Source: an archaeon (lineage in GTDB: Archaea; Nanobdellota; Nanobdellia; Pacearchaeales; GW2011-AR1). From it: 64,000 nucleotides of DNA. The stretch covers positions 235,386 to 299,385 of the forward strand of contig DAHWKL010000002.1 in the NCBI GenBank assembly GCA_027343665.1, written 5' to 3'. A program made the translations under genes and the position numbers. Within the stretch, counting starts at the first letter, position 1. Each line of letters opens with the position of its first letter. Below the pieces are notes generated by a model. That model had not been told where the DNA came from and did no database searches. It saw only the letters and a program-made list of their open reading frames with translations. Below, in pieces: positions 7,194-15,384 of the stretch.

Positions 7194-7844
7194 ATGCCTG
7201 AACTCAAAAAAGACCTTGAAAATATAAAGCAGAAATTGACAGAGCATATTAAATCAAATTATGATCCGGAAAAAGCTGAGGAATTTCTGTCAAATATAAA
7301 TTCGATGTCTGAAGAAGAATTTGTATTTTTCCTAAAAGAACAAGGGCTCATAAAAAAAGGGGACGAGAAACAACGATGCATTTTCTGCTCAATTGTTTTC
7401 GGTGATGTGCCTTCTACAAAGATAGGAGAGAATGAAAAAGCAATAGCAATCCTTGATCTCAATCCTGCATCATTGGGGCATTCTCTGATAATCCCAAAAG
7501 AACACATAGAATCACAGGAAAAAATACCGGGAGAAGCGGGGAAGCTCGCACTTGAGACCAAAGGGAAACTTGAAAGGACATTTAATCCAAAAAAAGTGGA
7601 AATGATTGCTTCAAATATAATGGGGCATGAGATAATAAATATTCTTCCAGTATACCAGAATGAATCATTGGATTCCGAGAGAAAAAAGATGTCTCAGGAT
7701 GACCTTGAAAAGATAAAAGAAACTATAGAGAAAAAAATCAGTGAGGAGGATCCTACTGAAGAAGAAGTCCTAGAGGAGAAAAAGGAAAAACCTGCTGAAG
7801 AGATAAATGAAAAAAACACCTGGCTGCCTAAAAGATTGCCTTAG
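7194..7844 (+). CDS. HIT-domain protein with degenerate histidine triad
   Basis: The middle part is clearly HIT-like: CIFCSIVFGDVPSTKIGENEKAIAILDLNPASLGHSLIIPKEHIES (starting near residue 63) matches the N-terminal half of HIT hydrolases. At the place of the catalytic HxHxH motif it has GHEIINILPVY, so the triad positions read N, L and V. It is therefore unlikely to hydrolyse nucleotides and may be a binding protein. An N-terminal helical extension of about 60 residues and an acidic, Lys/Glu-rich C-terminal tail (about 165-205) ending in WLPKRLP are additions to the domain. A TATA-like cttatataatc precedes it; the stop overlaps the convergent peptidase gene by 4 bp. Confidence 0.82.
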   Translation: MPELKKDLENIKQKLTEHIKSNYDPEKAEEFLSNINSMSEEEFVFFLKEQGLIKKGDEKQRCIFCSIVFGDVPSTKIGENEKAIAILDLNPASLGHSLIIPKEHIESQEKIPGEAGKLALETKGKLERTFNPKKVEMIASNIMGHEIINILPVYQNESLDSERKKMSQDDLEKIKETIEKKISEEDPTEEEVLEEKKEKPAEEINEKNTWLPKRLP

Positions 7845-8872
7845 ATTCCAATTATCTTTGAGAAGTACTGGAAAAATCCTATTACATAAGAGAGGATTAG
7901 AGTTATCAAGCTGATCAAAAACACAGGAGCAAAAGCAAGGCCTCTCCTTACAAAAACCTGCTTCTTTTTTTTCAGAATTTTTATTTCTTCTTCACTTAAT
8001 CCGTCCCAACTTGCTTTTATTGTTTTCCCACCCACTTTCACATCTCTATAAAGCCAATCACCCGGAGTCAAAGCTGAAATCGAGACTTTTTTGATCATGC
8101 AAGATTCGTCGACAGATTCCAAAAAAAGATAAAAATAAGGGAAAATAAAAACAAAAATTCCTAGATAAGCAAAAAAAGGATCGTTTAATCCCATAAAGAT
8201 AAATATTACTGCAAAGATATCAAATATAATTATCAAAAACTTTTTTTCGAAAAACAATTTTAAAAATCTACCTTTGAAGCTCTTAAAATTCTTTAAACTT
8301 AGGTAGAGGCTCATCAGAATCCCGTACAAAGAGCCGGATATAAGAAAGATTATTATGAAAAAGAACATGAATTCGAGATTTTGCAAGATTGAGGGAAAAA
8401 TCGGCAAAACTGCACCAAGAGAGACCATGAGTTTCGCATCGCCGCCGGCAAATGCTCTACCATAATTCAAAAGATTCCCAATAAGAAAAAAGATTCCCAA
8501 TCCCATCAACCCTTCATAAAAAAATGAGAAACCAGGACTTGAAAGAATGGTTGGATTAGAAAGATATATCCATATAAATACCATAAAAAAAAGAGAAGCT
8601 GCAAAAAATCCCGCAATTTCTCCAGATTTAGTTCTGAAAGATGAATCAAAAAAACTTATAAAAATCAAGATTCCGAATATTCCGAACATGCCTGCGACTA
8701 AAAATCCGCTCCCATCACCTGAGAAAAATGAGTATAAATATCTGAAAGCGAGTGCAAAGATAACAAGACTAAAATTAAGCCAGTTTGGAATTTCTTTTGT
8801 TTTAACATCAGATATTGCGGCAAAAAGGACCCACAAAAAAGCCAATACAAATAAGATTGCAACTTCTATCAT
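7841..8872 (-). CDS. A24-family prepilin/preflagellin peptidase with archaeal type II C-terminal domain
   Basis: Membrane aspartate protease that cleaves class III (type IV pilin) signal peptides after K/R-G. The two catalytic Asp are D22 in AISDVKTKEIPNWLN and D145 in FAGGDAKLM (GxGD-type). About eight transmembrane segments are visible. After the core comes a short soluble segment (SALTPGDWLYRD...GLSEEEIKILKK, about 260-310) and a final membrane helix, matching the archaeal A24 C-terminal type II domain (PF06847). It is encoded next to ten putative substrates. A TATA-like box lies about 25 nt upstream of the ATG. Confidence 0.93.
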   Translation of the reverse strand: MIEVAILFVLAFLWVLFAAISDVKTKEIPNWLNFSLVIFALAFRYLYSFFSGDGSGFLVAGMFGIFGILIFISFFDSSFRTKSGEIAGFFAASLFFMVFIWIYLSNPTILSSPGFSFFYEGLMGLGIFFLIGNLLNYGRAFAGGDAKLMVSLGAVLPIFPSILQNLEFMFFFIIIFLISGSLYGILMSLYLSLKNFKSFKGRFLKLFFEKKFLIIIFDIFAVIFIFMGLNDPFFAYLGIFVFIFPYFYLFLESVDESCMIKKVSISALTPGDWLYRDVKVGGKTIKASWDGLSEEEIKILKKKKQVFVRRGLAFAPVFLISLITLILSYVIGFFQYFSKIIGI

Positions 8873-8903
8873 AGGTTAGATTAGTAAAAAGAGTTTATAA
8901 AAA

Positions 8904-9035
8904 TTAATTTTTACCCTCTGAAAAACTCTGAGATTTAATATCAGAACTCCTGAATCTTCCACCCAACTTGTAGGGGTGCTTCTTTTTTTCTTGTTTTTTG
9001 TCCTTCCATTTATTCCTTCTTTCTCCCCTGTCCAT
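8904..9035 (-). CDS. small basic protein (43 aa)
   Basis: Found by direct translation in an otherwise 218-bp gap. Sequence begins MDRGERRNKWKDKKQ and ends SQSFSEGKN; about one third of residues are Lys/Arg, with HPYKLGGRFRSS in the middle. A TATA-like aaatttaaat sits about 25 nt before the ATG (near 9054-9063), consistent with leaderless expression. It could be a nucleic-acid- or ribosome-associated peptide; no family was recognised. The stop lies within 10 bp of the TATA box of the peptidase gene downstream. Coding status is plausible but not proven. Confidence 0.45.
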   Translation of the reverse strand: MDRGERRNKWKDKKQEKKKHPYKLGGRFRSSDIKSQSFSEGKN

Positions 9036-9090
9036 GAAATAAACAAAACAAACAAATTTAAATTCTTATCGAAAGAAACGAAAAAGTCGT

Positions 9091-9552
9091 TTAGTTAATC
9101 ACACATTTCTGCCCTGCAGGAACGTCATTTGCGAGAGCTGTGACATCATATTTGTAACCTGTTGCGGATGATGTTATAGTGCCATTCTTTCCGTCAATTA
9201 TTATCTGGGAACATTTCAGGTTGCAATTAATCGTCGAACATTTGGGAACATTGAACTGGCTGAAAGTCGCCAAGCCTGAAAAGACATCACAAGATGATTG
9301 GACATTCACATTATATTCATTGGCACGAAGAGTTCTTGCGCCAGAGCAATAATCATAAACATTATTTGATGAACACGCAAGACTGCAATCCTGAACAACT
9401 GTGTCTACATTGCTTGGATTCACAAGACTGCTTATGCTGCTCCAACCTGTCATGAATCCCCACACAAGAACAACTAAGATTATCAGACCAAGAATCAAGA
9501 GCACTATTGTGCTTGTGCTAAGACCCTGCCCTCTCTTGTTTTGCGATGCCAT
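9091..9552 (-). CDS. type IV pilin-like protein, Cys-rich (153 aa)
   Basis: Carries a class III signal peptide, MASQNKRG|QGLSTSTIVLLILGLIILVV, with cleavage expected after KRG and a hydrophobic stalk helix. The mature domain holds eight Cys (DCSLACSS, YDYCSG, SSCDVF, PKCSTINCNLKCSQ, KCVIN), probably disulphide-bonded on the cell surface. It has its own TATA-like box (gttttataaatatt, 9568-9581) and is not overlapped by neighbours. This suggests separate and perhaps higher expression, as for a major pilin. Confidence 0.82.
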   Translation of the reverse strand: MASQNKRGQGLSTSTIVLLILGLIILVVLVWGFMTGWSSISSLVNPSNVDTVVQDCSLACSSNNVYDYCSGARTLRANEYNVNVQSSCDVFSGLATFSQFNVPKCSTINCNLKCSQIIIDGKNGTITSSATGYKYDVTALANDVPAGQKCVIN

Positions 9553-9605
9553 CTTCTTAAATAGAGTAAAAAATATTTATAAAACTTCCTATATCAGCAA
9601 TCGGC

Positions 9606-9977
9606 TCATGGTAAGAATGCAGACGAAGGGATTTGATATTTCACAGAAAAAACAAGTACAGGTGATCCTCCTATTATCCCTAAAAACCCACCCTGATTTT
9701 CATATTTGCTTTCAGATAAGTATTCTTTCCCACCTTGAACAGTCACATTAAAAAGAGGATTGAGTTTTGCTGTCGGAACTTGATGTGACTCAAAGAAAAG
9801 ATATTGATCCATAAAAGAACTGACATGACTAGTTGAACTTATACCTACAAAAGAGTTGCTTATATTGAAGTCTGATATGAAAAAAGTTAGGAGTGCAAAA
9901 GCACACACTGCAAAAATTCCTATAACCAGAATGGTCACCGGGAGATCTCCCTTCTTTGAATCTGTTTTTTCTGTCAT
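9606..9977 (-). CDS. pilin-like membrane protein (123 aa)
   Basis: Short N-terminal basic region with a K-G site (TDSKKG|DLPVTILVIGIFAV) followed by one hydrophobic helix and an extracytoplasmic domain of about 85 aa (NSFVGISSTSHVSSF...PSSAFLP). No Cys in the exposed part. Last gene of a four-gene overlapping cluster; its start overlaps the preceding stop by 4 nt (ATGA type), implying translational coupling. Likely a minor pilin or pseudopilin; family inferred from signal-peptide architecture and context. Confidence 0.72.
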   Translation of the reverse strand: MTEKTDSKKGDLPVTILVIGIFAVCAFALLTFFISDFNISNSFVGISSTSHVSSFMDQYLFFESHQVPTAKLNPLFNVTVQGGKEYLSESKYENQGGFLGIIGGSPVLVFSVKYQIPSSAFLP

Positions 9978-10318
9978 CTTAAACCGTAATCCAGCATGAA
10001 TTGCTTTTTTGTCGCATTATAATCTAAACTGAAATTACCTCCTGCTGCCATTTTTTCAAGAGCATTATCAAGTTGGAGTTGAGATGAGCCTGGCCCTGAA
10101 GAGACATAAGTGAATAAGGATTTTTGAAGGAAGAAGTCTGTCGGCTCCTGCTTCTGCGAAGAAGTTATGCTTTGCCTGAAAGATGTTGTGACGGATTTTG
10201 TTCCCCCAAGAAGAGAAGAACCGAATATGAAAAAAATGATGATTACTAAAATAATGATAGTTGCAACTATCCACGTCAGAGTCTCTCCCACTTGTCCTTT
10301 CGAATTTTTTTTATCCAT
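9974..10318 (-). CDS. pilin-like membrane protein (114 aa)
   Basis: N-terminus MDKKNSKG|QVGETLTWIVATIIILVIIIFFIFG is a class III signal peptide, with Glu at +5 of the mature form as in type IV pilins. The small exposed domain of about 75 aa is Ser/Gln-rich. It overlaps the next gene by 4 nt and the preceding gene by 8 nt. Likely a minor pilin of the same apparatus as its neighbours. Confidence 0.74.
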   Translation of the reverse strand: MDKKNSKGQVGETLTWIVATIIILVIIIFFIFGSSLLGGTKSVTTSFRQSITSSQKQEPTDFFLQKSLFTYVSSGPGSSQLQLDNALEKMAAGGNFSLDYNATKKQFMLDYGLR

Positions 10319-10844
10319 TTGTGTTTTCAGATACCTTGCTTACGACAGCAAGTATTTTTACTGTATAGATAGTCCCTGAAGAAGTTTTCATAAAAAATTC
10401 CTTATTGATGCATTGTGCAAGGTTTTGATTATTGGCTACATTTATGTTACAATCTGGTCTAAGGTTGCTATTCCCTTCCATAATCCCAAAAGAATTCGCA
10501 AAATTGCCCACCCCGTTCGAAAAGTTCACCTCAAGATAATATGGAACCTGAGTGAATTCTCCTTCGACGCTGAAATTGAGAGAACATATTTTCATGAAAT
10601 TGTCACGGAAGTCCGGCCTGAAAACCCCTTCTGTTGAAAAGAGGAGAGGATTCACCTGCCCACCATAATAAATGCAGTTAGCAGCATTATCTGCAAGAAT
10701 ACCTGCCTCGACCTGCCTTACGTCGTAAGGATTCCCATAAAACGCGTTCACCATCAGGACAATTCCAACTGCAACTATGACTAGAATTGCAAACCAATAC
10801 ACTGAAATCAGTTTGTCGCCTTTTTTTCCAATTTGCCTTCTCAT
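10311..10844 (-). CDS. pilin-like membrane protein (177 aa)
   Basis: N-terminus RRQIGKKG|DKLISVYWFAILVIVAVGIVLMV gives a K-G cleavage site and stalk helix. The exposed domain includes paired Cys (NCIYYG, ICSLNF, DCNINV, QCINKE) suggesting two disulphides, and repeated Asn-rich stretches. Overlaps its neighbours by 4 and 8 nt in the operon. Function inferred from context: a minor pilin or pseudopilin. Confidence 0.74.
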   Translation of the reverse strand: MRRQIGKKGDKLISVYWFAILVIVAVGIVLMVNAFYGNPYDVRQVEAGILADNAANCIYYGGQVNPLLFSTEGVFRPDFRDNFMKICSLNFSVEGEFTQVPYYLEVNFSNGVGNFANSFGIMEGNSNLRPDCNINVANNQNLAQCINKEFFMKTSSGTIYTVKILAVVSKVSENTNG

Positions 10845-11257
10845 GTTTTCTTAGAGAACGTGAAAAAATAAAATCCGTTATATTTCCCGCTATTGTCTTT
10901 CTCCGGATAATATCCTGTCACATTTATATTATTAAAAAATTGATAGCTCTTGCTTTTGCCCTGATCAAGAGTGATTGTAACATATTGACCTTTAACAAGA
11001 ACAACCTGATCAAAAGGAACTCCGTTTTTATTTGCAACACCAAGAGCACTTTGCATGTTTACTGTCATCTGCATCCCTGGCCTCGCAGAATCTATAAGGA
11101 GAGCAATCTCTTTTGAGTATGCATCCTCAAGGGTTGAGACGCCATTCCCCTGGTTAATTAAAAAAATTATAAGTATAGTAAGAAAAAGGACATTAAGGAG
11201 AAGAAAAATTATATTCTCCACAAGTATTTCCCCTCTCTTCTGCCTCTTTTTTATCAT
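10841..11257 (-). CDS. pilin-like membrane protein (138 aa)
   Basis: Starts MIKKRQKRG|EILVENIIFLLLNVLFLTILIIFLI, a class III signal peptide with a K/R-G site and Glu at +1 and +5. The exposed domain has no Cys and includes VVLVKGQYVTITLDQGKSKSY. First gene of the overlapping cluster 11257-9606; a TATA-like ttttattaatt lies upstream near 11277-11288. Probably a minor pilin. Confidence 0.74.
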   Translation of the reverse strand: MIKKRQKRGEILVENIIFLLLNVLFLTILIIFLINQGNGVSTLEDAYSKEIALLIDSARPGMQMTVNMQSALGVANKNGVPFDQVVLVKGQYVTITLDQGKSKSYQFFNNINVTGYYPEKDNSGKYNGFYFFTFSKKT

Positions 11258-11300
11258 AATATAGATAGAAAAAAAGAATTAATAAAAGTTATCCTCACAA

Positions 11301-12191
11301 TTAACTTGCGGTAGTTATCTCGCTGCAATTAAGCGCCGTAAACTGTGCAGAATTGACCTGAATAAGAGACGGGGGAATATATTGATTTCCACTCGCTCCT
11401 TCGACAACAGGTGCAACAAAAACCCCTCCAAGAACACCCCCTGCAGTAGCACTACCGGCAACTGTAAGAACTCCAAGAAGGGAACCGAGACTTAATCCAC
11501 CGGTAACAGGCGAGAGAACTAATGCTGTAGCAACAACTCCAGCAGCAGCTGCACCGACCCCAATCCAACCAAGGGTACTTATTTTGTTTGTAATTCCCAT
11601 CAGCGAATAATACTCTTTGGTCATATCAACTGTGCCTAAATTTCCTGAATAACTTGTGATTCCTGTTAAACCCATATAATCTGCATAAGTCTGTCCGCTG
11701 GACATTTTTGCTGTTGAAAGATACTGGTAGAAATCTTTCATGCTGAAGTTAGTGTTTCCGCCGAAAACTTTGTACACTGAAGGATCAAAAGCTATCTGAC
11801 TGCAAAGAGAGCAATAAAGATTCTTTGTTATCCCGGAACCGACATAATTTATTTTCCCCTCACCGAACATCCACCAGCAGTTTGCCATTTGGCCTGCAAG
11901 AGCTTGATAAACTGCAGTTTTGTTCCCGACTTTTATTATTATCGGTTTGGTCATAGGAGCGCAATTCCCATTAGCACTTAAACATACATATTGCCTTTTA
12001 CAATCTAAGGGAAAAGCACTGGAAGGTACTATTGATGTTCCCCTTTCAACAACAGAATTATGGCATATATTCTGGGCATTCTCTCCTCCAAGATTAAGCT
12101 TCAGTATGAAAAAAAGTATAACTGCGAAACTCGCAACTAGTATGATTATAATGACAATTTGCTGAGTCGTGAGTTCCCCTTTATTATCCAT
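11301..12191 (-). CDS. pilin-like surface protein with glycine/alanine-rich hydrophobic segment (296 aa)
   Basis: N-terminus MDNKG|ELTTQQIVIIIILVASFAVILFF has the K-G site and Glu of a class III signal peptide. The exposed domain holds Cys in NICHN, LDCKR, YVCLS, NCAPM, NCWWMF, LYCSLCS and LNCSE. A second hydrophobic Gly/Ala-rich segment (about 210-265: IGVGAAAAGVVATALVL, GSLLGVLTVAGSATAGGVLGG) could insert into a membrane, which is unusual for a pilin. Its ATG follows the stop of the 33-aa gene directly. Last gene of the 13114-11301 operon. Confidence 0.72.
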   Translation of the reverse strand: MDNKGELTTQQIVIIIILVASFAVILFFILKLNLGGENAQNICHNSVVERGTSIVPSSAFPLDCKRQYVCLSANGNCAPMTKPIIIKVGNKTAVYQALAGQMANCWWMFGEGKINYVGSGITKNLYCSLCSQIAFDPSVYKVFGGNTNFSMKDFYQYLSTAKMSSGQTYADYMGLTGITSYSGNLGTVDMTKEYYSLMGITNKISTLGWIGVGAAAAGVVATALVLSPVTGGLSLGSLLGVLTVAGSATAGGVLGGVFVAPVVEGASGNQYIPPSLIQVNSAQFTALNCSEITTAS

Positions 12192-12293
12192 TCACATCAC
12201 CCCTAGACTATGAAACAAAGAGTATAATCCTAATAAAGCTATTGCAAAAATGATTATCCATATGAGGTATTTCACCATTTCATCGAGATCCAT
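12192..12293 (-). CDS. tiny membrane protein of the pilin operon (33 aa)
   Basis: Direct translation gives MDLDEMVKYLIWIIIFAIAL followed by LGLYSLFHSLGVM. It is a short acidic head and a single hydrophobic helix, like a bare pilin stalk without signal site or globular domain. Its ATG shares one base with the previous stop (TGATG), and its TGA abuts the ATG of the 296-aa pilin-like gene. This coupling on both sides is good evidence that it is translated. Confidence 0.72.
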   Translation of the reverse strand: MDLDEMVKYLIWIIIFAIALLGLYSLFHSLGVM

Positions 12294-12799
12294 CAGTTCA
12301 ACACCTCTATCATTTTTCCGGCTTTAGTGATATTTACCGTTGTTCCGCCATTGCTTACACTTTTTATTCCAAAGGTTCCGAAACTTTTCAGATTCTGGAC
12401 AGCTATACATGCACCTGTACTGTCGCATTGGCTTATTTGTGAATGTATTGTGATAATTCCAAGGATGGTACTAGGTGTATCGCATATACAAAGGCAGTCG
12501 GCTCCGGCACATAGATTTGGTTTCTGTTGGCTCCCTACAAAGCTCACAAAATTCCATGACACGGGTGTTACATCAGGTATGGACTCACTTGCAATCGCAC
12601 CATTGTTCAGTCTTGATATGATATCCCCTATCCTCCCGACAGTCGACTGGGCTTCTTTCTGATTCTGAGCGTTCGAATTTGCGTAATATATCGAAAAAAG
12701 AAGATAAACCAAAAAGACTATACATATCACTGCAAGAACTATCTTCAGGACTTCACTGGCTAAAAGCATCCCCCTTTTGTTCAAAATCTTTTTATCCAT
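12293..12799 (-). CDS. pilin-like membrane protein (168 aa)
   Basis: The start was placed at 12799 rather than further upstream (12862). The reading frame from there begins MDKKILNKRG|MLLASEVLKIVLAVICIVFL, a class III signal peptide with KRG site and Glu. The upstream 21 codons overlap another gene and carry no signal. The ATG overlaps the end of the 56-aa gene by 8 nt. The exposed domain has LCAGADCLCICDTPS and SQCDSTGACIAV, six Cys in close pairs, so disulphides are likely. Confidence 0.76.
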   Translation of the reverse strand: MDKKILNKRGMLLASEVLKIVLAVICIVFLVYLLFSIYYANSNAQNQKEAQSTVGRIGDIISRLNNGAIASESIPDVTPVSWNFVSFVGSQQKPNLCAGADCLCICDTPSTILGIITIHSQISQCDSTGACIAVQNLKSFGTFGIKSVSNGGTTVNITKAGKMIEVLN

Positions 12800-12962
12800 A
12801 TAAAATTCTCCAAAATCCTCCGACACTTGTCGGCGGCGAAAGCCCTTTGAAAAAATCAGCAACTCTTTGTCCGAAGAAAAGATACAGCCCGATTATTACT
12901 GCAATTACAACTAGGACTCCCAAAATTATTTTTATCAACTGATCAATTGTAAGCTCTGACAT
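12792..12962 (-). CDS. small membrane protein of the pilin operon (56 aa)
   Basis: Direct translation gives MSELTIDQLIKIILGVLVVI, then a continuing helix to LYLFFGQRVADFFKGL and a short tail PPTSVGGFWRILYG. One transmembrane segment with an acidic N-terminus resembling a mature pilin stalk but no K/R-G site. Its ATG overlaps the stop of the 50-aa gene by one base (TAATG), and its own end overlaps the 168-aa gene by 8 nt, so it sits in a translationally coupled chain. Confidence 0.72.
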   Translation of the reverse strand: MSELTIDQLIKIILGVLVVIAVIIGLYLFFGQRVADFFKGLSPPTSVGGFWRILYG

Positions 12963-13114
12963 TATGGTCCTCCGAAAAGATTTTTGAATGCTCCGATAAA
13001 AGAATCTCCATTTCCCTTAAGGAAGAAGATTGCTATCATAAGTACCACAAGGATAGCTACAGCAATCAAGATCCATGGAAGATATTCCGAAATTATCCCT
13101 CTTTTGCTCCTCAT
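12962..13114 (-). CDS. micro-pilin-like protein (50 aa)
   Basis: Direct translation gives MRSKRG|IISEYLPWILIAVAILVVLM, then IAIFFLKGNGDSFIGAFKNLFGGP. It has a class III KRG site, Glu near +4, one stalk helix and only about 20 residues beyond it. First gene of the five-gene operon 13114-11301; a TATA-like actttattaaatcc lies about 25 nt upstream. The hydrophilic tail resembles the short pilins (Flp/Tad type) in size. Confidence 0.72.
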   Translation of the reverse strand: MRSKRGIISEYLPWILIAVAILVVLMIAIFFLKGNGDSFIGAFKNLFGGP

Positions 13115-13127
13115 AGAACAACCAGGG

Positions 13128-13145
13128 AAAAGGATTTAATAAAGT
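13128..13145 (-). promoter_or_regulatory. promoter of the five-gene pilin operon
   Basis: On the minus strand ctttattaaatcctttt lies 20-30 nt before the ATG at 13114, matching BRE/TATA spacing for a near-leaderless archaeal transcript. All five downstream genes overlap or abut, so this promoter probably drives the whole set. Confidence 0.5.
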
Positions 13146-13158
13146 TTTTGAGAGGGTA

Positions 13159-15318
13159 TCAGCCAAGAATATTTCCGAGGACGACTGAACTTAATATTGA
13201 GAGTGAGATTATACTTATAAGAGCCACAACAAAATATAAACTCATGCCTCTCTTTAGGTTTACTCCTGTTTGATTTGTAAGTTCAAGCCTATCTTCACCT
13301 GAATCTATAGTCACAAGAGTTGAAGTCAATATGAAGGTTATCTCTATAAGATAAAGCCCGACGGCTATCTGAAGGAAATAAGGAGGGATCATAAACTGAT
13401 ATTGGAATATACTCAAAAGATTTGTGAGAGTTCCAAGATTAGTTGCACCTGCTGCTCCTGAAGAAAGATTATTCAAGCCCAGCATTCCGAGTATTGCTGT
13501 TATCATTGCAGCAAGCCCGACGACAATACCTGAAAGCAATGGAGCGAGAAAGGTCATATTACTTTTCATATCACTTATAATCTCGGCGAGAAGATCTTTC
13601 AATCTCGAAGTAATCTTTTCAAGATTCTTTATGTATTCGGAAATGCTCATAAGGCTGACAGCCGCGATTTTCAATCCTTTCTTTGAAGATTCCACAAGTA
13701 TTCTCATTGAAGTCGCAATCAGGTTGGATGGAAAAAACCTTATAGCACCCCTTTTATTGTCAAAGATAGCGCCTTCAACGCTCATTCCCATCTGTCTTAT
13801 GTTATAATTGACTCTTGCAAAAAATTCCCCTGATTGGAGTCCTTTGTTCGCTTCCGCAACTTTCCCGAAAACAAGCTCGGGAGGAACACTATTTCCCAGT
13901 CTGTTTCCAAGCTGAAAAAGCGAATTATTGAATTCCCCTTCAAGTTCTTTTGTTTTCTTTCTTTCAACAATAAGCTCTTTTGTCTTTCCTGAATATGCAA
14001 CTGAAAAAAATATAGCAATTGAAAGTGGGAAAAGCATGCCAAGAAGAAGAGCGCCAAGACCAAAAGGACCTGTGACGCTAGATCCCGTTGTGACAAAATT
14101 AAATACATTCCCACTACCCAAAAATGAAAGCCCCAATTGGGAAAAAGTGAAATCGCTTGGAACTCCCAACATCGCAGGAAGAGGAGTGTATTCAAAAAGG
14201 AGGGGTATAAGGCTCAACAAAAAAAGAGGAAATGCAAGAAGAAATGCCTTCCTGTAAGGTGCATTGCTTTTATATTTTGGATAAAGGGGGTTCTTTTCAA
14301 GGAGAGCGGTTTCCCCATAACCTCCGGGACGAAGACTAAGTGCCTTGTCTGTCAGATAAAACACCATAAAGGGGATAATAAGGTTAAATAAAATTATGAC
14401 ATGAACATAAGTGAGAATACCCCCAAGCATTGCAGAAGCAAGAGGGATCAATGCAAGACCAAGAGTCGGAAGAACAACACCAAGCATATAGACATTTGTC
14501 AACGGGCTCCTTACAGAATGGCTGAATGCAAGCATTTTCTCATAAACTCCATCAAGAACGACCTGGAGGCCTTTTTCTAAAGTTGAGATTCTTCTTCCTT
14601 CATCAGGTTCAAAAAGACTTGATTCTATGAGATGGAAACTTTCAATGAACTCATTTGAGTATCCCCTCCAACTTTCAAGATAACTGTCAAGACTTTCCTT
14701 TATCGTGGAATATTTCCCTATTTCAACATTGTAGAATATTTTTTTGAAATCAAGGGCAAGAGGATAATCAAGATGTTCTGAAGCAAACTGTATCGCTTTT
14801 TCAAGATTTGATGTGTGTCTCATATAAACAACGATATAAAGTATGGCGGGGACCATCTGGCTTGAAGCCTTGAGTCTCCATTTCCTTGCAGCCCTTTCCG
14901 GATATCCATTAAGGAAAGTGAAAAGAAAAAGTCCGAAGAATATTACAAGGAAAAAGAAAAGAAGAGGGAAACTGTTTATGTCTCCGTTATTGACAAGAAC
15001 TACTGCGACTGAGATCAGAAGCCCTACAAAAAAAACTGAAAGGAAACTCATTATGGAAAGGCTTGCTGCCTGCCAAGGTTCTATGGACAGATGAGCCGAA
15101 TCTATTGATCTTTTTAATCTTGCTTCATCTTTAGAAGAAGGTTTGACACGAACCATATTTCCAAGGCTGTTCGCCCACCTTTCATAAGTTGAATATTCCC
15201 TGGCGATTTCACCTTTAAACATTTCATATGAAGAACTATTTTCACCCGGAGAATTTATCTCATTTTCTATCTTCGCACTGTATTTTTTTAAAACGTCCTG
15301 AACGCTTTGCCTTTCCAC
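13159..15318 (-). CDS. TadC/FlaJ-type (T2SSF) platform membrane protein, double length
   Basis: Inner-membrane platform protein of archaeal type IV pili/secretion systems. GTG at 15318 was chosen: AGAGGTG lies 5 nt upstream, and the longer frame adds 22 residues with no supporting signal. The 719-aa protein has a soluble N-terminus (about 1-75), a membrane pair (about 80-140), a T2SSF cytoplasmic domain (SSQMVPAILYIVVYMRHTSNLEKAI, 155-260), a central membrane group, a second T2SSF-like domain (NRLGNSVPPELVFGKVAEANKGL, about 470-590) and C-terminal membrane helices. Two T2SSF units in one chain correspond to the large archaeal TadC/FlaJ forms. It lies between the pilins and the ATPase. Confidence 0.88.
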   Translation of the reverse strand: MERQSVQDVLKKYSAKIENEINSPGENSSSYEMFKGEIAREYSTYERWANSLGNMVRVKPSSKDEARLKRSIDSAHLSIEPWQAASLSIMSFLSVFFVGLLISVAVVLVNNGDINSFPLLFFFLVIFFGLFLFTFLNGYPERAARKWRLKASSQMVPAILYIVVYMRHTSNLEKAIQFASEHLDYPLALDFKKIFYNVEIGKYSTIKESLDSYLESWRGYSNEFIESFHLIESSLFEPDEGRRISTLEKGLQVVLDGVYEKMLAFSHSVRSPLTNVYMLGVVLPTLGLALIPLASAMLGGILTYVHVIILFNLIIPFMVFYLTDKALSLRPGGYGETALLEKNPLYPKYKSNAPYRKAFLLAFPLFLLSLIPLLFEYTPLPAMLGVPSDFTFSQLGLSFLGSGNVFNFVTTGSSVTGPFGLGALLLGMLFPLSIAIFFSVAYSGKTKELIVERKKTKELEGEFNNSLFQLGNRLGNSVPPELVFGKVAEANKGLQSGEFFARVNYNIRQMGMSVEGAIFDNKRGAIRFFPSNLIATSMRILVESSKKGLKIAAVSLMSISEYIKNLEKITSRLKDLLAEIISDMKSNMTFLAPLLSGIVVGLAAMITAILGMLGLNNLSSGAAGATNLGTLTNLLSIFQYQFMIPPYFLQIAVGLYLIEITFILTSTLVTIDSGEDRLELTNQTGVNLKRGMSLYFVVALISIISLSILSSVVLGNILG

Positions 15319-15384
15319 TTTACACCTCTGGATATAGAAGAGAAAAATAATTAATAAATGTTTAGAATCTTGAATAAAAATCAA

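Noticed and set aside
12800-12862. 21-residue upstream extension of the 168-aa pilin-like protein
   Set aside because: Overlaps the 56-aa gene and would bury the class III signal peptide; the ATG at 12799 places the KRG site correctly.
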